Origin: Ruixingdingia sedimenti
GTDB taxonomy: Bacteria; Pseudomonadota; Alphaproteobacteria; Rhodobacterales; Rhodobacteraceae
Direction of reading: 5' to 3'
Assembly: GCF_031432425.1 (NCBI RefSeq)
Contig: NZ_JAVKPH010000014.1
Location: 1 to 64,000 of the forward strand
DNA length: 64,000 nucleotides
Below the pieces are notes generated by a model, which was not told the origin of the DNA, did no database searches, and saw only the letters and a program-made list of their open reading frames with translations. The position numbers were made by a program, and so were the translations under genes. Shown here in pieces: positions 25,503-34,761 of this stretch. Each line of letters starts with the position of its first letter. Positions within the stretch are counted from its first letter, which is position 1.

Positions 25503-27257
25503 ATGAGATCCGAGATCGAGAAGCTGACGCAGAGGTCGGGGCAGGGCGCCCTGCCGTTGCCGCGCCTTGTCGAGGAATCGTGGCGCCGCTGCCTTGAGGA
25601 TTACCATCTTGCCCCCGACGTGCAGCGCGTGGCCGATGTGATGACCTCGGCCGAACTGCGCGAGGCGCATGACCGCCACGAACCGATGATCCGCTTCGCT
25701 TCGCCCGAACTGGACCGGCTTTTCCGCTGGCTCGGCGGCGAGGAATGCCTTGTCTCTCTCGGCTCGCCGGAGGCGGTCAAGCTGCTCTACCGTTGCGACA
25801 ACCGCTTTCTGGGCGATCTCAGCGCAGTGGGCGTGCTGCCCGGCTCGATCTGGGACGAGGCGGTTCAGGGCACCAACGGGATGGGAACCTGCCTGAAGGT
25901 GGGGGGTGCGGTCTCCATCCTCGGGGGCCAGCATTTTTCCAGCAGGCTGGCCAAGCTGACCTGCATCGCCACGCCGATCCTCGGGGCCGGGGGCGCGGTC
26001 GTCGGTCTGGTCAACATCACCTCGATGCGGCCGACCGACGCCGAGATGGCGCAGACTCTGCGCGAGGCCGTGCGCCGTACCGCCTGGCGGATCGAGCACA
26101 AGACCTTCGCGTTGCGCCATGCCGGGCTGCGGGTGTTTTCGCTTTCCGACACGGCAGAGGGCGACGACCCTGCCGCCGAACCGCAACTGGCGCTGGACGA
26201 CAACGGGCGGATCGCCGATGTCACCTCGACCACCGCCATCCTGTTGCAGCGGGACCGCGCGGCGCTGATCGGGGCCGATCTGGACGATTTCCTTCAGGGC
26301 GGCTGGCCCGCGGGGCGGGGTGCGCCCGGCCGGATCCGCCTTGCCGATGGCCGCAGCCTGTTCCTGCGACCGATGGCCCGCACCGGGGGCAGCCGGGCGC
26401 GCCCGGATCGCGGTCGGGCCGAACATCTGCTGTTCGACGAAACCTTCACGCAGGCCCTGCAACGCACCTCTGCGATGCTGGCAGAGGGCCTGCCCGTCAT
26501 CGTCAAGGGCGAGACCGGCACCGGGAAATCCGTCCTGGCCAGGATGACGGGCCGGCGGACCGACCGGCCCGAAAGCGGGGTGGTGGTGCTGAACTGCGCC
26601 ATGCCCGAGGAAGAGGCGGAACCGCTTCTGCGCCGCCTCGACTGGATTTCGGACGCGCTTCTGGTGCTGGACCGGGCCGAAGATATGTCGCCGGAGCTTC
26701 AGCGGCGGCTGACGCAGCTTCTGTCCGAAGACGACCTGCTGGCGCGGCGCAACCTCGATCTGGTCAGCCTGTCGACGCAGGATCTGGCCGAACGCGTGGC
26801 GGCGGGCAGCTTTCGTGGCGATCTTTTCCACCGGCTGAACGGGGCGACGGTGGCGCTGGCGCCGCTGCGTGCCCTGCCGGGGCTGCAACAGCGGCTTCTC
26901 GACGTGCTGGGGCAAGAGGCGGCGATGCGCGGGCTGGCCCGGCCAGAGATCGAGGAAATGGCGCAGCTTGTGCTTTACAGCCACCACTGGCCCGGCAACC
27001 TGCGCGAATTGCGCAACGCGGCCCGCCATGCGCTGGTGCTGGCCGGGGGCGGCCCGATCCGTCTGGCCCATCTGCCCGAGGCCATCGTGGACCGCATCGC
27101 CCACGACAACCTGCGTGCCCGGTCGCAGGCGGAACGGACGCGGATAGAGGCGGCGCTGCGCCACAACGGCGGCAACGTCTCTGCCACGGCCCGTTATCTG
27201 GGCCTGTCGCGCGCCACGCTCTACCGCAAGCTGGGCGGAAAGAAGCGCGGCGCCTGA
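25503..27257 (+). CDS. AcoR-like Fis-family transcriptional activator (paralogue 2)
   Basis: The 584-residue regulator has the AcoR-type N-terminus (LVEESWRRCLEDYHLAPDV, GSIWDEAVQGTNGMGTCLKV), a GAF-like sensor, a PAS-like middle, an AAA+ domain with Walker A GETGTGKS and the LYSHHWPGNLRELRNA segment, and a C-terminal Fis helix-turn-helix (RIEAALRHNGGNVSATARYL). The GAFTGA loop is missing between NCAMPEEEAEPLLRRLD and LLVLDRAEDMSPELQ. The start at 25503 (MRSEIEKLTQ) matches the start of its paralogue at 9575 (MKSEIARLRS). It is divergent from the old yellow enzyme gene and upstream of the complete ABC transporter operon. Confidence 0.88.
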   Translation: MRSEIEKLTQRSGQGALPLPRLVEESWRRCLEDYHLAPDVQRVADVMTSAELREAHDRHEPMIRFASPELDRLFRWLGGEECLVSLGSPEAVKLLYRCDNRFLGDLSAVGVLPGSIWDEAVQGTNGMGTCLKVGGAVSILGGQHFSSRLAKLTCIATPILGAGGAVVGLVNITSMRPTDAEMAQTLREAVRRTAWRIEHKTFALRHAGLRVFSLSDTAEGDDPAAEPQLALDDNGRIADVTSTTAILLQRDRAALIGADLDDFLQGGWPAGRGAPGRIRLADGRSLFLRPMARTGGSRARPDRGRAEHLLFDETFTQALQRTSAMLAEGLPVIVKGETGTGKSVLARMTGRRTDRPESGVVVLNCAMPEEEAEPLLRRLDWISDALLVLDRAEDMSPELQRRLTQLLSEDDLLARRNLDLVSLSTQDLAERVAAGSFRGDLFHRLNGATVALAPLRALPGLQQRLLDVLGQEAAMRGLARPEIEEMAQLVLYSHHWPGNLRELRNAARHALVLAGGGPIRLAHLPEAIVDRIAHDNLRARSQAERTRIEAALRHNGGNVSATARYLGLSRATLYRKLGGKKRGA

Positions 27258-27613
27258 AACTCCCGTCACGGCTGGCCCGTTGACCTGCGGGTGCGGGCGA
27301 TCCGAAGGTTTTCCCCGTCACCCCCTGTCCATATGCCCGACCGGCGGGCGCCGATTGCTGGCCCAATGTCATATCTGAGACGGTCCGGCGGGCGGGGGCT
27401 GACGCTTGTTGATCAGAGTGGTCAGGCCGCGGCGGGGTGCAGTTACATGGGCACCACGGAGGAGGCCAGCCGTTCGGCCGGGAGACGGTTTTCCAGGGGC
27501 ATCGCGACCCTCTGCGGCCAGCGGTCGGCGAAATGCCTTGTCCGTTCGCGGTGGACCGGCCCGGAAGGCCGGCGCCGTTTCGGCTCACTTCACTTTTGCT
27601 TGGAGGAGGCAAA
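27258..27613. other. Intergenic promoter region of the ABC transporter operon
   Basis: The 356-bp stretch between the regulator and the first transporter gene contains island operator site 5 and a good ribosome site (GGAGGAGGC) at its end. Open frames in it have no family resemblance. No RNA gene is recognised, but the long leader could hold an untranslated regulatory region. Confidence 0.5.
27367..27382. promoter_or_regulatory. Island operator site 5: TGTCAT-ATCT-GAGACG
   Basis: The site lies 231 bp upstream of the binding-protein gene, so the promoter is probably well upstream of the coding start. Confidence 0.55.
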
Positions 27614-28690
27614 ATGAAACTGCACAGCAATCCATTCCTGTCCTGCGCGGCGGCCATCGCCCTGTTCGCTGCGGTGGGTCAGGCGGCCGCCGACGATGCG
27701 GCGGCGAAAAAGCTCTACCTCGGCGTCGGCAGCACCAGCAGCGAATACTGGCAAGAGGTCATCTGGGGCGCCGAACAGGTCATGGGCTCTGTCGGCGGCA
27801 GCGTCGAGGTGTTCAGCAACGACTTCGACGGCCAGAAATCGTTCCAGAACATCAGCGCCATCCTCGCCCCCGGCTGCGAAGGCTGCATCTTCACCTGGTT
27901 CCCGGATTCGCCCGCCTTCACCAAGGTTTTCGTGGAACGGGTGGAACAGGCCGGCGGCTTCATCAGCACGCTGTGGAACCGCCCCGAGGAAATCCACCCC
28001 TGGGATACCGCGGCCGAGGCCTGGGTTGCGAACCTGTCCTTCGACGGGATCGACGCGGGCTATCAGAACGGCATGGCCCTGTGCGAGGCGCTGGGCGGGC
28101 AGGGCGAGATCGTGGTGCTGAAAGGCATCCCCGACAACGCCCCGGCCAAGCAGCGCGAGATGGGCCTTGCCAAGGTGCTGGAGGAATGTCCCGGCATGAC
28201 CGTTCTGGATGAACAGATCGGCAACTGGCAGCAGTCCGAGGGGCAGGAAATCACCCGGGCATGGCTGGTGCGCTATGGCGACCGGATCAAGGGGGTCTTC
28301 GCGCAGAACGACGGCATGGCCATGGGCGTGGTCGCGGCGCTGCGCGAAAAGGGGCTGGCGGGCAAGATCCCCGTCACCGGCACCGACGGATCCAGCGACG
28401 TGCTGCAACTGATCAAGACCGGCGAGATCCTGTCGACGATGCGGGGCAGTTCGCAGGAACACGGCGCGGTCGCTGCGGCGCTGACCTATGCCGTGCGGGT
28501 GGGCGAACTGAAACTGGCCGACCTGACCGAGGGCCAGCGCGACTTCTTCGTGCGCCAGACGCTGGTGACGAAAGAGAACGTCGAAGACGTGCTCAATACC
28601 AAGCCCGACCCGGCCGCGTTCACCTACGAGGCGATCAAGGCCGACTACTGGGCCGCCTCGGTCGGTCAGATCCCGCCGGGCGTGAACTGA
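27614..28690 (+). CDS. ABC transporter periplasmic sugar-binding protein (complete operon)
   Basis: The 358-residue protein has a signal peptide (CAAAIALFAAVGQAAA, cleavage around AAADD) and the type I periplasmic-binding fold: LYLGVGSTSSEYWQEVIWGA, GCIFTWFPDSPAF, EIVVLKGIPDNAPAKQREMG, GVFAQNDGMAMGVVAALRE and IPVTGTDGSSDVLQLIKTGE. It is distant from the two stand-alone binding proteins. It starts an operon of binding protein, permease, ATPase, permease and Gfo/Idh dehydrogenase, with one-base and four-base overlaps among the first three genes. The ligand is probably a sugar or polyol. Confidence 0.9.
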   Translation: MKLHSNPFLSCAAAIALFAAVGQAAADDAAAKKLYLGVGSTSSEYWQEVIWGAEQVMGSVGGSVEVFSNDFDGQKSFQNISAILAPGCEGCIFTWFPDSPAFTKVFVERVEQAGGFISTLWNRPEEIHPWDTAAEAWVANLSFDGIDAGYQNGMALCEALGGQGEIVVLKGIPDNAPAKQREMGLAKVLEECPGMTVLDEQIGNWQQSEGQEITRAWLVRYGDRIKGVFAQNDGMAMGVVAALREKGLAGKIPVTGTDGSSDVLQLIKTGEILSTMRGSSQEHGAVAAALTYAVRVGELKLADLTEGQRDFFVRQTLVTKENVEDVLNTKPDPAAFTYEAIKADYWAASVGQIPPGVN

Positions 28691-29760
28691 TGGGGTCGAC
28701 GATGCATGACGGTCAGCTTTCGACCGGCACGCCGGAAGCGACGGCCTCCTCCCGCAAGGGAGGAGCGCCGCAGCCGGCGGGGGCCGGGGCCGCCCGCCCG
28801 GAAAGGCTGTTGAAACGGCTTCAGTCGCTGGGGCCGGTCGCGGCGCTGGCGGGGCTGGCGCTGGTCTTCGGCCTGGCGGAACCGAACTTCGCCTCGCTGG
28901 CGAACGGGCAGGCGATCTTCGAATCCGCCGTGGTTCCGGCGGTGGTGGTGATCGGGCTGACCTTCGTGCTGTTGCAGGGCTCCATCGACCTGTCGGTCGA
29001 GGGGGTGGCCTCGCTGGCCAATATCGTGCTGTCGATCCTGATCGTGAATTCCGTCACCCCGCGCGACATCGGTCTGTGGGCGGTGCCGGCCGCGGTGGGG
29101 GCGGGGGCGCTGGTCGGGCTGCTCAACGGGCTGGTCTGCATCTGGGTGCGGATGCCCTCGCTGATCGTGACGCTGGGGGCGTGGCTGATGACGGCCGGGA
29201 TGGCGTCGCTGCTGTTTCCCGCGCGCCAGCCGCAGATTCTGGATGCGCGGATCACCGGCCTTGCCATCGACAAGCATCTGGGGCTCAGCGGGCTGGTCTA
29301 CCTGACCGTCGCGCTGGCGCTGGTGGCGACCGCAGTCGAACGGACCACACGTTTCGGCCGGATGAGCCGCGCCATCGGCGAGAACGAGGCCGTGCTGCGC
29401 ATGTCCGGCATCCGCGTGAACCGCCACCGGCTGGCCGCCTTCGTGATCGCCGGGGCGGGCTATGCGCTGGCCGGGGTGTTTCTGGGCGCGCAGATCGGGG
29501 TCGGCAACCCGCTGGCAGGCACCGGCCTGCTGTTTCCCGCCATCGCCGCCTGTGTCGTCGGCGGCACGCTTCTGTCGGGGGGGCACGGGGGTGTGCTGCA
29601 ATCGCTGGTCGGTGTGCTGATCCTTGTCACGCTGCGCAACGGGCTGATCCAGGTGGGGGCCAACCCGCTTTTGCAAAGCGCGCTGGAAGGCGCGGTCATC
29701 ATCGTCGCGGTTGCCGCATCCACCTGGCATCTGCGCCGCAAGGTCAGGGTGATCAAATGA
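28690..29760 (+). CDS. ABC sugar transporter permease (RbsC/BPD_transp_2 type)
   Basis: The 356-residue membrane protein has a polar N-terminal tail of about 45 residues and then eight to ten hydrophobic segments, for example VVPAVVVIGLTFVLLQGSID, AAVGAGALVGLLNGLV and LFPAIAACVVGGTLLSGGHG. The conserved IDLSVEGVASLANIV segment and the GIRVNRHRLAAFVIAGAGYA cytoplasmic loop that contacts the ATPase are typical of ribose-type permeases. The start overlaps the binding-protein stop (TGATG). It would pair with the second permease at 31290 to make a heterodimeric channel. Confidence 0.9.
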   Translation: MGSTMHDGQLSTGTPEATASSRKGGAPQPAGAGAARPERLLKRLQSLGPVAALAGLALVFGLAEPNFASLANGQAIFESAVVPAVVVIGLTFVLLQGSIDLSVEGVASLANIVLSILIVNSVTPRDIGLWAVPAAVGAGALVGLLNGLVCIWVRMPSLIVTLGAWLMTAGMASLLFPARQPQILDARITGLAIDKHLGLSGLVYLTVALALVATAVERTTRFGRMSRAIGENEAVLRMSGIRVNRHRLAAFVIAGAGYALAGVFLGAQIGVGNPLAGTGLLFPAIAACVVGGTLLSGGHGGVLQSLVGVLILVTLRNGLIQVGANPLLQSALEGAVIIVAVAASTWHLRRKVRVIK

Positions 29761-31274
29761 CCGGGGCATTATCTCTGGAAGGTGTGGCCAAGCGTTTCGG
29801 CGATGTGGTGGCGCTGGACGATGTGGATATGGTCCTGCACGAAGGCGAGGTTCTGGGCCTGATCGGGCAGAACGGGTCGGGCAAGTCCACCCTGATGAAG
29901 ATCATGGCCGGGCTGCACCAGCCCGATGCGGGGCGGCTTCGCCTTGGCGGCCGCGTGGTGCAGCTGCGCTCGCCTTTGGAGGCGGCGCGGGCCGGGATCG
30001 GGCTTGTCCATCAGGAACAGTCGCTGATCGGCAGCCTGACCGTGGCCGAGAACCTGTTTCTGGACAAGCCCGTCACCTTCACCCGCGCCGGCGTCTATCG
30101 CTGGGCCGAGATGAAGGATCAGGCGCGCCGCCAACTGGACAAGATCGAGCTGGACATCGACCCCGCCACCCCGGTGGGCGATCTGAGCTTTGCGCAGCGC
30201 CAGATGGTGGAACTGGCCAAGGTGCTGGCGCTGGAAGAACTGGTCGGCGGGCATCTGGTCATCCTGTTCGACGAACCGACCGCTGTGCTGAACCCGCCCG
30301 AGATCCAGGCGCTGTTCGCGCAGATCCGCCGGATCAAGCACCGTGCCTCGGTCGTCTTCGTGTCGCACCGTATGGACGAGATCCTCGACATCTCGGACCG
30401 GGTCTATGTGATGAGCGATGGCCGCAACGTGGCCGAACGGCGCAAGGACGAGGTGAAGGTCGATGAACTCTACGAACTGATGGTCGGCAGGCAGCGCGCG
30501 GGTGCGGTCGCGCGGCGGCCGCGGGCGGTATACGCGAACCCGCGCCCCCGGCTGGAGGTGCGCGGGCTGACCGTGCCGGGCGCGGTGCGCGGCGTCGATC
30601 TGGGCCTTGCGCCGGGCGAGATCCTGGGCCTGATCGGCGTGCATGGTTCGGGGGCGGAACAGGTGCTGCGCACGGTGTTCGGCCTGACGGACCGGTGGAG
30701 CGGCGAGATCCTGTTCGAGGGCAAGCCCTTGCAGGCCCGTACCCCCGCTGCGGCCGTCCGGCAAGGCATCGGCTACCTGCCTGCCGAACGCAAGACCGAG
30801 GGCATGGTGCGCAACACCAGCGTGTCGGAAAACATGGCGCTGACCTTCGGCCGTCAGCACGGGGTGGCGCCGGGCCTGCTGTCGCGGGCGCGCGAACGCG
30901 GCATCGTGGCGGATTGGGTCAGGAAACTGGCGATCCGCACGCCCTCGATCGACCACCGGATCGACAAGCTGTCGGGCGGCAACCAGCAGAAGGCGGTGCT
31001 GAGCAAATGGCTGATCGGCAAGTCGCTGAAACTGCTGTTGCTGGATCACCCGACCCGCGGGCTCGACCCCGGGGCGCGGGCCGATCTGTTCGCCGTGATC
31101 CGCGAACTGGCGGATGAGGGCCTGTCGATCGTCCTTGTCGGCGACACGCCGGACGAGGTGCTGACCCTTTCCGACACCATCGTGGTGATGAAGGACGGTA
31201 GCGTCAGCGCCCGCATCAACGATGTCCAGCACAACCCGCCGACCGAGGAAGACCTCGTTCGCGCCATGGTCTGA
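29757..31274 (+). CDS. ABC sugar transporter ATPase, two nucleotide-binding domains (RbsA-like)
   Basis: The 505-residue protein has two ABC domains in tandem. Domain 1 has Walker A GQNGSGKST, signature LSFAQRQMVELAK and Walker B VILFDEPTAVL. Domain 2 has a degenerate Walker A (GVHGSGAEQ), a good signature LSGGNQQKAVLSKWL, and Walker B LLLLDHPTRGLD, in which the catalytic Glu is replaced by His. Inactive second sites occur in this family, so domain 1 probably does most of the hydrolysis. The start overlaps the upstream permease stop (ATGA). Confidence 0.9.
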   Translation: MTGALSLEGVAKRFGDVVALDDVDMVLHEGEVLGLIGQNGSGKSTLMKIMAGLHQPDAGRLRLGGRVVQLRSPLEAARAGIGLVHQEQSLIGSLTVAENLFLDKPVTFTRAGVYRWAEMKDQARRQLDKIELDIDPATPVGDLSFAQRQMVELAKVLALEELVGGHLVILFDEPTAVLNPPEIQALFAQIRRIKHRASVVFVSHRMDEILDISDRVYVMSDGRNVAERRKDEVKVDELYELMVGRQRAGAVARRPRAVYANPRPRLEVRGLTVPGAVRGVDLGLAPGEILGLIGVHGSGAEQVLRTVFGLTDRWSGEILFEGKPLQARTPAAAVRQGIGYLPAERKTEGMVRNTSVSENMALTFGRQHGVAPGLLSRARERGIVADWVRKLAIRTPSIDHRIDKLSGGNQQKAVLSKWLIGKSLKLLLLDHPTRGLDPGARADLFAVIRELADEGLSIVLVGDTPDEVLTLSDTIVVMKDGSVSARINDVQHNPPTEEDLVRAMV

Positions 31275-31289
31275 AAGGGGATTCCGCAG

Positions 31290-32246
31290 ATGCAGACCAC
31301 ATTCTCTGCCGTGGCGCGCGAAAGGCTGCGCCAGTTCGGGCCGGCCCTGATCCTGATCGCCGTCTTTGCCGCGCTTGCCACGGCGGCGCCGGGGCTGTTG
31401 CGCTGGCGGGCGATCAACGGGCTGCTGATGGACAATGCGCCGCTGCTTCTGATCATCGTCGGGCTGACGCTGCCGGTGCTTCTGGGCTGTCTGGACCTGT
31501 CGGTCGCGGCGGTTGCGTCGTTTTCGGCGGTCTGCGGGGCGATCCTGTCCCATTCGCTCGGGTCCTGGGCGGGGCCGGTGGTGGTGGCGGGCGCCGCCGT
31601 GGCGGGCGGGGTGCAGGGCTGGCTGATCGGGCGGTTGCAGATCCCGTCCTTCGTGATGACGCTCGGCGCGCTTGGCATCTTTGCGGGGCTGGCGCTGTTC
31701 ATCAGCAAGGCGAACATGGTGGGGATCAGGCCGGGCCTTGCCTTCTTCGACGTCCTGTCGGCGCGGACGGGGGGGATGCCCAACGCCTTCCTGATCGTGC
31801 TGGCCATCGCGGCGGTGCTGTCCGCCGTGCTGCGCTTCACCCCCTTCGGGCGCGATGTCTACGCCTTCGGCCAGAGCGAGCTTGCCAGCTATATCTCCGG
31901 CGTGCGGCGCGATCTGGTGCGGACGGTGGCTTTCGCCATTTCGTCGGCCTGTGCGGCGCTTGGCGGGATGATGATGCTGTCGCAGACGCTGTTCGCCAAT
32001 GCGACGGTGGCGAACGGCCTGCTCTTGCCCGCGCTGGTGGGGGTGGTCGTCGGCGGCACCGCGATTTCGGGCGGGATCGGCGGGGTGGCGGCCAGCTTGA
32101 TCGGCGGGCTGATCGCGGTGCTGATCCGTGTCGGGGCCACCATTTCGGGCTTGCCGCCGGCCAGCCAGGACGTCGCGTTCGGCATCGTCATCCTGATCGC
32201 CGTCGCGCTGACCACCGACCGTTCGAAAATGGGCATCGTCAAGTGA
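31290..32246 (+). CDS. ABC sugar transporter permease (second subunit)
   Basis: The 318-residue polytopic protein has the ribose-type permease pattern: LLLIIVGLTLPVLLGCLDLS, SVAAVASFSAVCGAILSHSL, IPSFVMTLGALGIFAGLALF, and the cytoplasmic loop GVRRDLVRTVAFAISSACAA near GRDVYAFGQSE. It follows the ATPase by 15 nt with a weak ribosome site (AAGGGG). The complete set of one binding protein, two different permeases and one double ATPase makes a full importer. Confidence 0.9.
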   Translation: MQTTFSAVARERLRQFGPALILIAVFAALATAAPGLLRWRAINGLLMDNAPLLLIIVGLTLPVLLGCLDLSVAAVASFSAVCGAILSHSLGSWAGPVVVAGAAVAGGVQGWLIGRLQIPSFVMTLGALGIFAGLALFISKANMVGIRPGLAFFDVLSARTGGMPNAFLIVLAIAAVLSAVLRFTPFGRDVYAFGQSELASYISGVRRDLVRTVAFAISSACAALGGMMMLSQTLFANATVANGLLLPALVGVVVGGTAISGGIGGVAASLIGGLIAVLIRVGATISGLPPASQDVAFGIVILIAVALTTDRSKMGIVK

Positions 32247-32272
32247 CGGCTGGGAATATCGAGGAGCAAACC

Positions 32273-33274
32273 ATGAGTTACGGAATCGGCATCCTTGGCG
32301 CCGGGGTGATGGGCAGCGACCATGCGCGGATCCTCGCGTCGCAGGTGGCGGGGGCGCATCTGGTGGCGGTGTTCGATCCCGACCGCGCGCGGGCAGAGGC
32401 TTCGGCAGGCGCGAACGGCGCGCGCCGGGTCCATGCCCGGGGCATCGACCTGATCGACGACCCCGAGGTGGAGGCGGTCCTGATCGCCTCGCCCGATGCG
32501 ACGCATGCCGAATTCGTGCTGGCCTGTCTTGCCCGGGGCAAACCCGTGCTGTGCGAAAAGCCGCTTGCCGCCAGCGCCGCCGAATGCCTGCAACTGATCG
32601 AGGCCGAGACAAAGCTGGGCCGGCGGCTGATCCAGGTCGGCTTCATGCGCCGGTTCGATCCGTTCTATGGCGATCTGCGCGCGGGGCTGGAACAGGGGGG
32701 CCTCGGCCCCGTGCTGCTGGCCCATTGCGTGCACCGGGTGGCGACGGTGCCGGGCTACTTCCAGGCCGACATGTCGATCACCAACGCCGCCGTGCATGAA
32801 TTCGACATCCTGCGCTGGCTTCTGGGACAAGAGATCGCGGCGGTGCAGGTGATGCGGTCGCGCCGGAAAAGCACGGCCACGCTGCGCGATCCGCTGATGA
32901 TCGTGCTGGAAACCGACCAGGGCGTGGTGGCGGATGTCGAGGCATACATGAGCGCGGCCTATGGCTATGACATCCGCACCGAGGTGGTCTGCGAAGAGGG
33001 CACGGCGGAACTGGCGCGGCCGCAGCCTGCGGCCTTTCGCCGGAACGGCAGTGTTGCGGCCGCCTATCCCGCCGACTGGCGCGGGCGCTTTGCCGATGCC
33101 TATCGGTTGCAGTTGCAGGGCTGGGTGAATGGGGTCCGCAGCGGCGTGCCCGCAGGCGCCAGCGCCTGGGACGGCTATCTTGCCACGATCATCGCCGATG
33201 CCGCGCTGAAATCCCTGAACGAGGGCGGTCGGGTGGCGATTCCCGCCGCCACCCGGCCCGCGCTCTACCGTTGA
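32273..33274 (+). CDS. Gfo/Idh/MocA-family oxidoreductase (inositol 2-dehydrogenase-like)
   Basis: The 333-residue NAD(P)-dependent enzyme starts MSYGIGILGAGVMGSDHARI after GAGGAG; an upstream in-frame ATG at 32243 overlaps the permease stop but lacks a good site. It has the Rossmann motif GAGVMG, the conserved EKPLAASAAE (catalytic Lys in CEKPL), and AAVHEFDILRWLLGQEIAAV in the substrate domain with its His. Such enzymes oxidise sugars or inositols at a ring hydroxyl, so it fits as the first catabolic step after import by the operon's transporter. It is the last gene of the operon. Confidence 0.88.
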   Translation: MSYGIGILGAGVMGSDHARILASQVAGAHLVAVFDPDRARAEASAGANGARRVHARGIDLIDDPEVEAVLIASPDATHAEFVLACLARGKPVLCEKPLAASAAECLQLIEAETKLGRRLIQVGFMRRFDPFYGDLRAGLEQGGLGPVLLAHCVHRVATVPGYFQADMSITNAAVHEFDILRWLLGQEIAAVQVMRSRRKSTATLRDPLMIVLETDQGVVADVEAYMSAAYGYDIRTEVVCEEGTAELARPQPAAFRRNGSVAAAYPADWRGRFADAYRLQLQGWVNGVRSGVPAGASAWDGYLATIIADAALKSLNEGGRVAIPAATRPALYR

Positions 33275-33295
33275 CTTCCGGCCCTTGCGCCGCCG

Positions 33296-33319
33296 GGGGC
33301 CCGTCGCAGGACGGGCCCC
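33296..33319 (+). terminator. Terminator after the transporter-Gfo/Idh operon
   Basis: GGGGCCCGTC-GCAG-GACGGGCCCC is a perfect ten-base-pair stem followed by TTGCGTTT, 21 nt after the Gfo/Idh stop. Confidence 0.75.
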
Positions 33320-33380
33320 TTGCGTTTACGCGGGCCCCTGCGCGGAATTGGTGAAACTGCGTCAGTCGGCACACCGCACC

Positions 33381-33396
33381 TGTCGCAAGAGAGACA
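33381..33396. promoter_or_regulatory. Island operator site 6: TGTCGC-AAGA-GAGACA
   Basis: A clean palindrome with a four-base spacer lies 200 bp upstream of the second luciferase-like monooxygenase gene. A further TGTC follows shortly after the right half. Confidence 0.65.
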
Positions 33397-33596
33397 ATTG
33401 TCAGCCTTCGCGGCAGGCCCCTAACTGACTGTCGGAACGGGGCAATCCGGCGCGCGAGGGAAGGAACCGCCCAAAGGGGCGGGCGCGCGGGACGGCCCTT
33501 CCGCGGCAGTGCGGCGCATGGGGTTTCCCGCCGGGAACGGCGGGGCCGGATGCCGCGGGCCTGATGCAACCGGAACAACAGCAAGGGGGGAAACCC

Positions 33597-34700
33597 ATGA
33601 AACTCGGCTATTTCATGATGCCGCTGCATGCGATCGGCAGGCCCTGGGGCGAAAGCTATGACATGGACATCGAGGCCGCGCTTTACGCCGACGAGGTGGG
33701 CTATGACGAGCTTTGGGTGGGCGAACACTATTCGGCCCAGACCGAACCGATTTCGGATTCGTTGCAGTTCCTGTCCTACCTGCTGCCGCTGACGAAGAAC
33801 GTGAAGCTGTGCACCGGCGTGCTGAACCTGCCGCATCATCACCCGGCCAAGGTCGCCGCCAACTGCGCCATGTTCGACCACATGTCCAAGGGCCGCTTCA
33901 TCATGGGCATCGGCCCGGGCGGGCTGTCGACCGATTTCGAACTGTTCGGCACGCTGGACAAGAACCGCGGCGAGATGATGGTCGAAAGCGCCGGGATGAT
34001 CCGCAAGATCTGGGAAGGCGATGCGCCCTACGACATCCAGGGCAAATACTGGAACGTCCGCATCGTCGACACCTATCAGGGCGACATGGGCCTCGGCCCG
34101 ATCCCGAAGCCGCTGCGCAACCCCTTCCCGCCCTTCGTCACCTCGGCGATGAGCCCCTATTCCGGCACCGCGAAGCTGGCCGGGCAGATGGGCTGGGATC
34201 TGACCTCGGCCAACTTCAACGCCGCCTGGGTGGTCAGGTCGCACTGGCAGAAATACGCCGAAGGCGCCGAGGCAGCGGGGCGCAAGGCCAGCCCCGACAG
34301 CTGGCGCATCGCGCGGTCCATCGTGCTGGCCGACAGCGACGCCGAGGCGCAGAAATACATGGAGCGGCCGATGAGCGCGGCCTTCGCCTATTACCACTAC
34401 CTCTACACCCAGCTTGGCCGCGCCGGCGCCAAGGCGATCTTCCAGCTGCGCCCCGACCAGAAGCCCGAGGATGTCGAATTGCAGGACGTGGTGGACGACA
34501 TGGTGATCGTCGGCAGCCGCAAGACCGTGCTCGACCGGCTGATCGCCTTTGCCGACGAGGTGGGGCCGTTCGGCGGGCTTCTGCTCGCCTCGCACGAATG
34601 GGACGACAAGGCATTCTGGCGCAACTGCATGCGCGGCGTGAAAGAGGACGTGATGCCCAAATTCGCCCAACATGTCGCCAGCATGAAGGTTGCGGCCTGA
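33597..34700 (+). CDS. Luciferase-like (LLM) flavin-dependent monooxygenase (paralogue 2)
   Basis: The 367-residue enzyme is a paralogue of the one at 18058 and shares MKLGYFMMPLHAIGRP, DELWVGEHYSAQTEPISDSL, KLCTGVLNLPHHHPAKVAAN, MFDHMSKGRFIMGIGPGGLS and the tail GSRKTVLDRLIAFADEVGP. It is an FMNH2-dependent TIM-barrel oxygenase that needs a flavin reductase partner encoded elsewhere (10573 or 41972). It is followed after 61 nt by an aldehyde dehydrogenase gene, which suggests that its product is, or soon becomes, an aldehyde. Confidence 0.88.
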   Translation: MKLGYFMMPLHAIGRPWGESYDMDIEAALYADEVGYDELWVGEHYSAQTEPISDSLQFLSYLLPLTKNVKLCTGVLNLPHHHPAKVAANCAMFDHMSKGRFIMGIGPGGLSTDFELFGTLDKNRGEMMVESAGMIRKIWEGDAPYDIQGKYWNVRIVDTYQGDMGLGPIPKPLRNPFPPFVTSAMSPYSGTAKLAGQMGWDLTSANFNAAWVVRSHWQKYAEGAEAAGRKASPDSWRIARSIVLADSDAEAQKYMERPMSAAFAYYHYLYTQLGRAGAKAIFQLRPDQKPEDVELQDVVDDMVIVGSRKTVLDRLIAFADEVGPFGGLLLASHEWDDKAFWRNCMRGVKEDVMPKFAQHVASMKVAA

Positions 34701-34761
34701 ACGGCCTTCTGCGGCCCGGATCGACCCCGGGCCGCCTTATCCAGCCAGAGCGGAGAATGAC

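Larger units (their letters stand above)
33275..33596. other. Intergenic region: terminator, operator site 6 and leader of the second monooxygenase operon
   Basis: It contains the terminator at 33296-33319, the operator at 33381-33396, and a leader of about 200 bp ending with the ribosome site AAGGGGGGAAACCC. No gene is seen. Confidence 0.5.
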
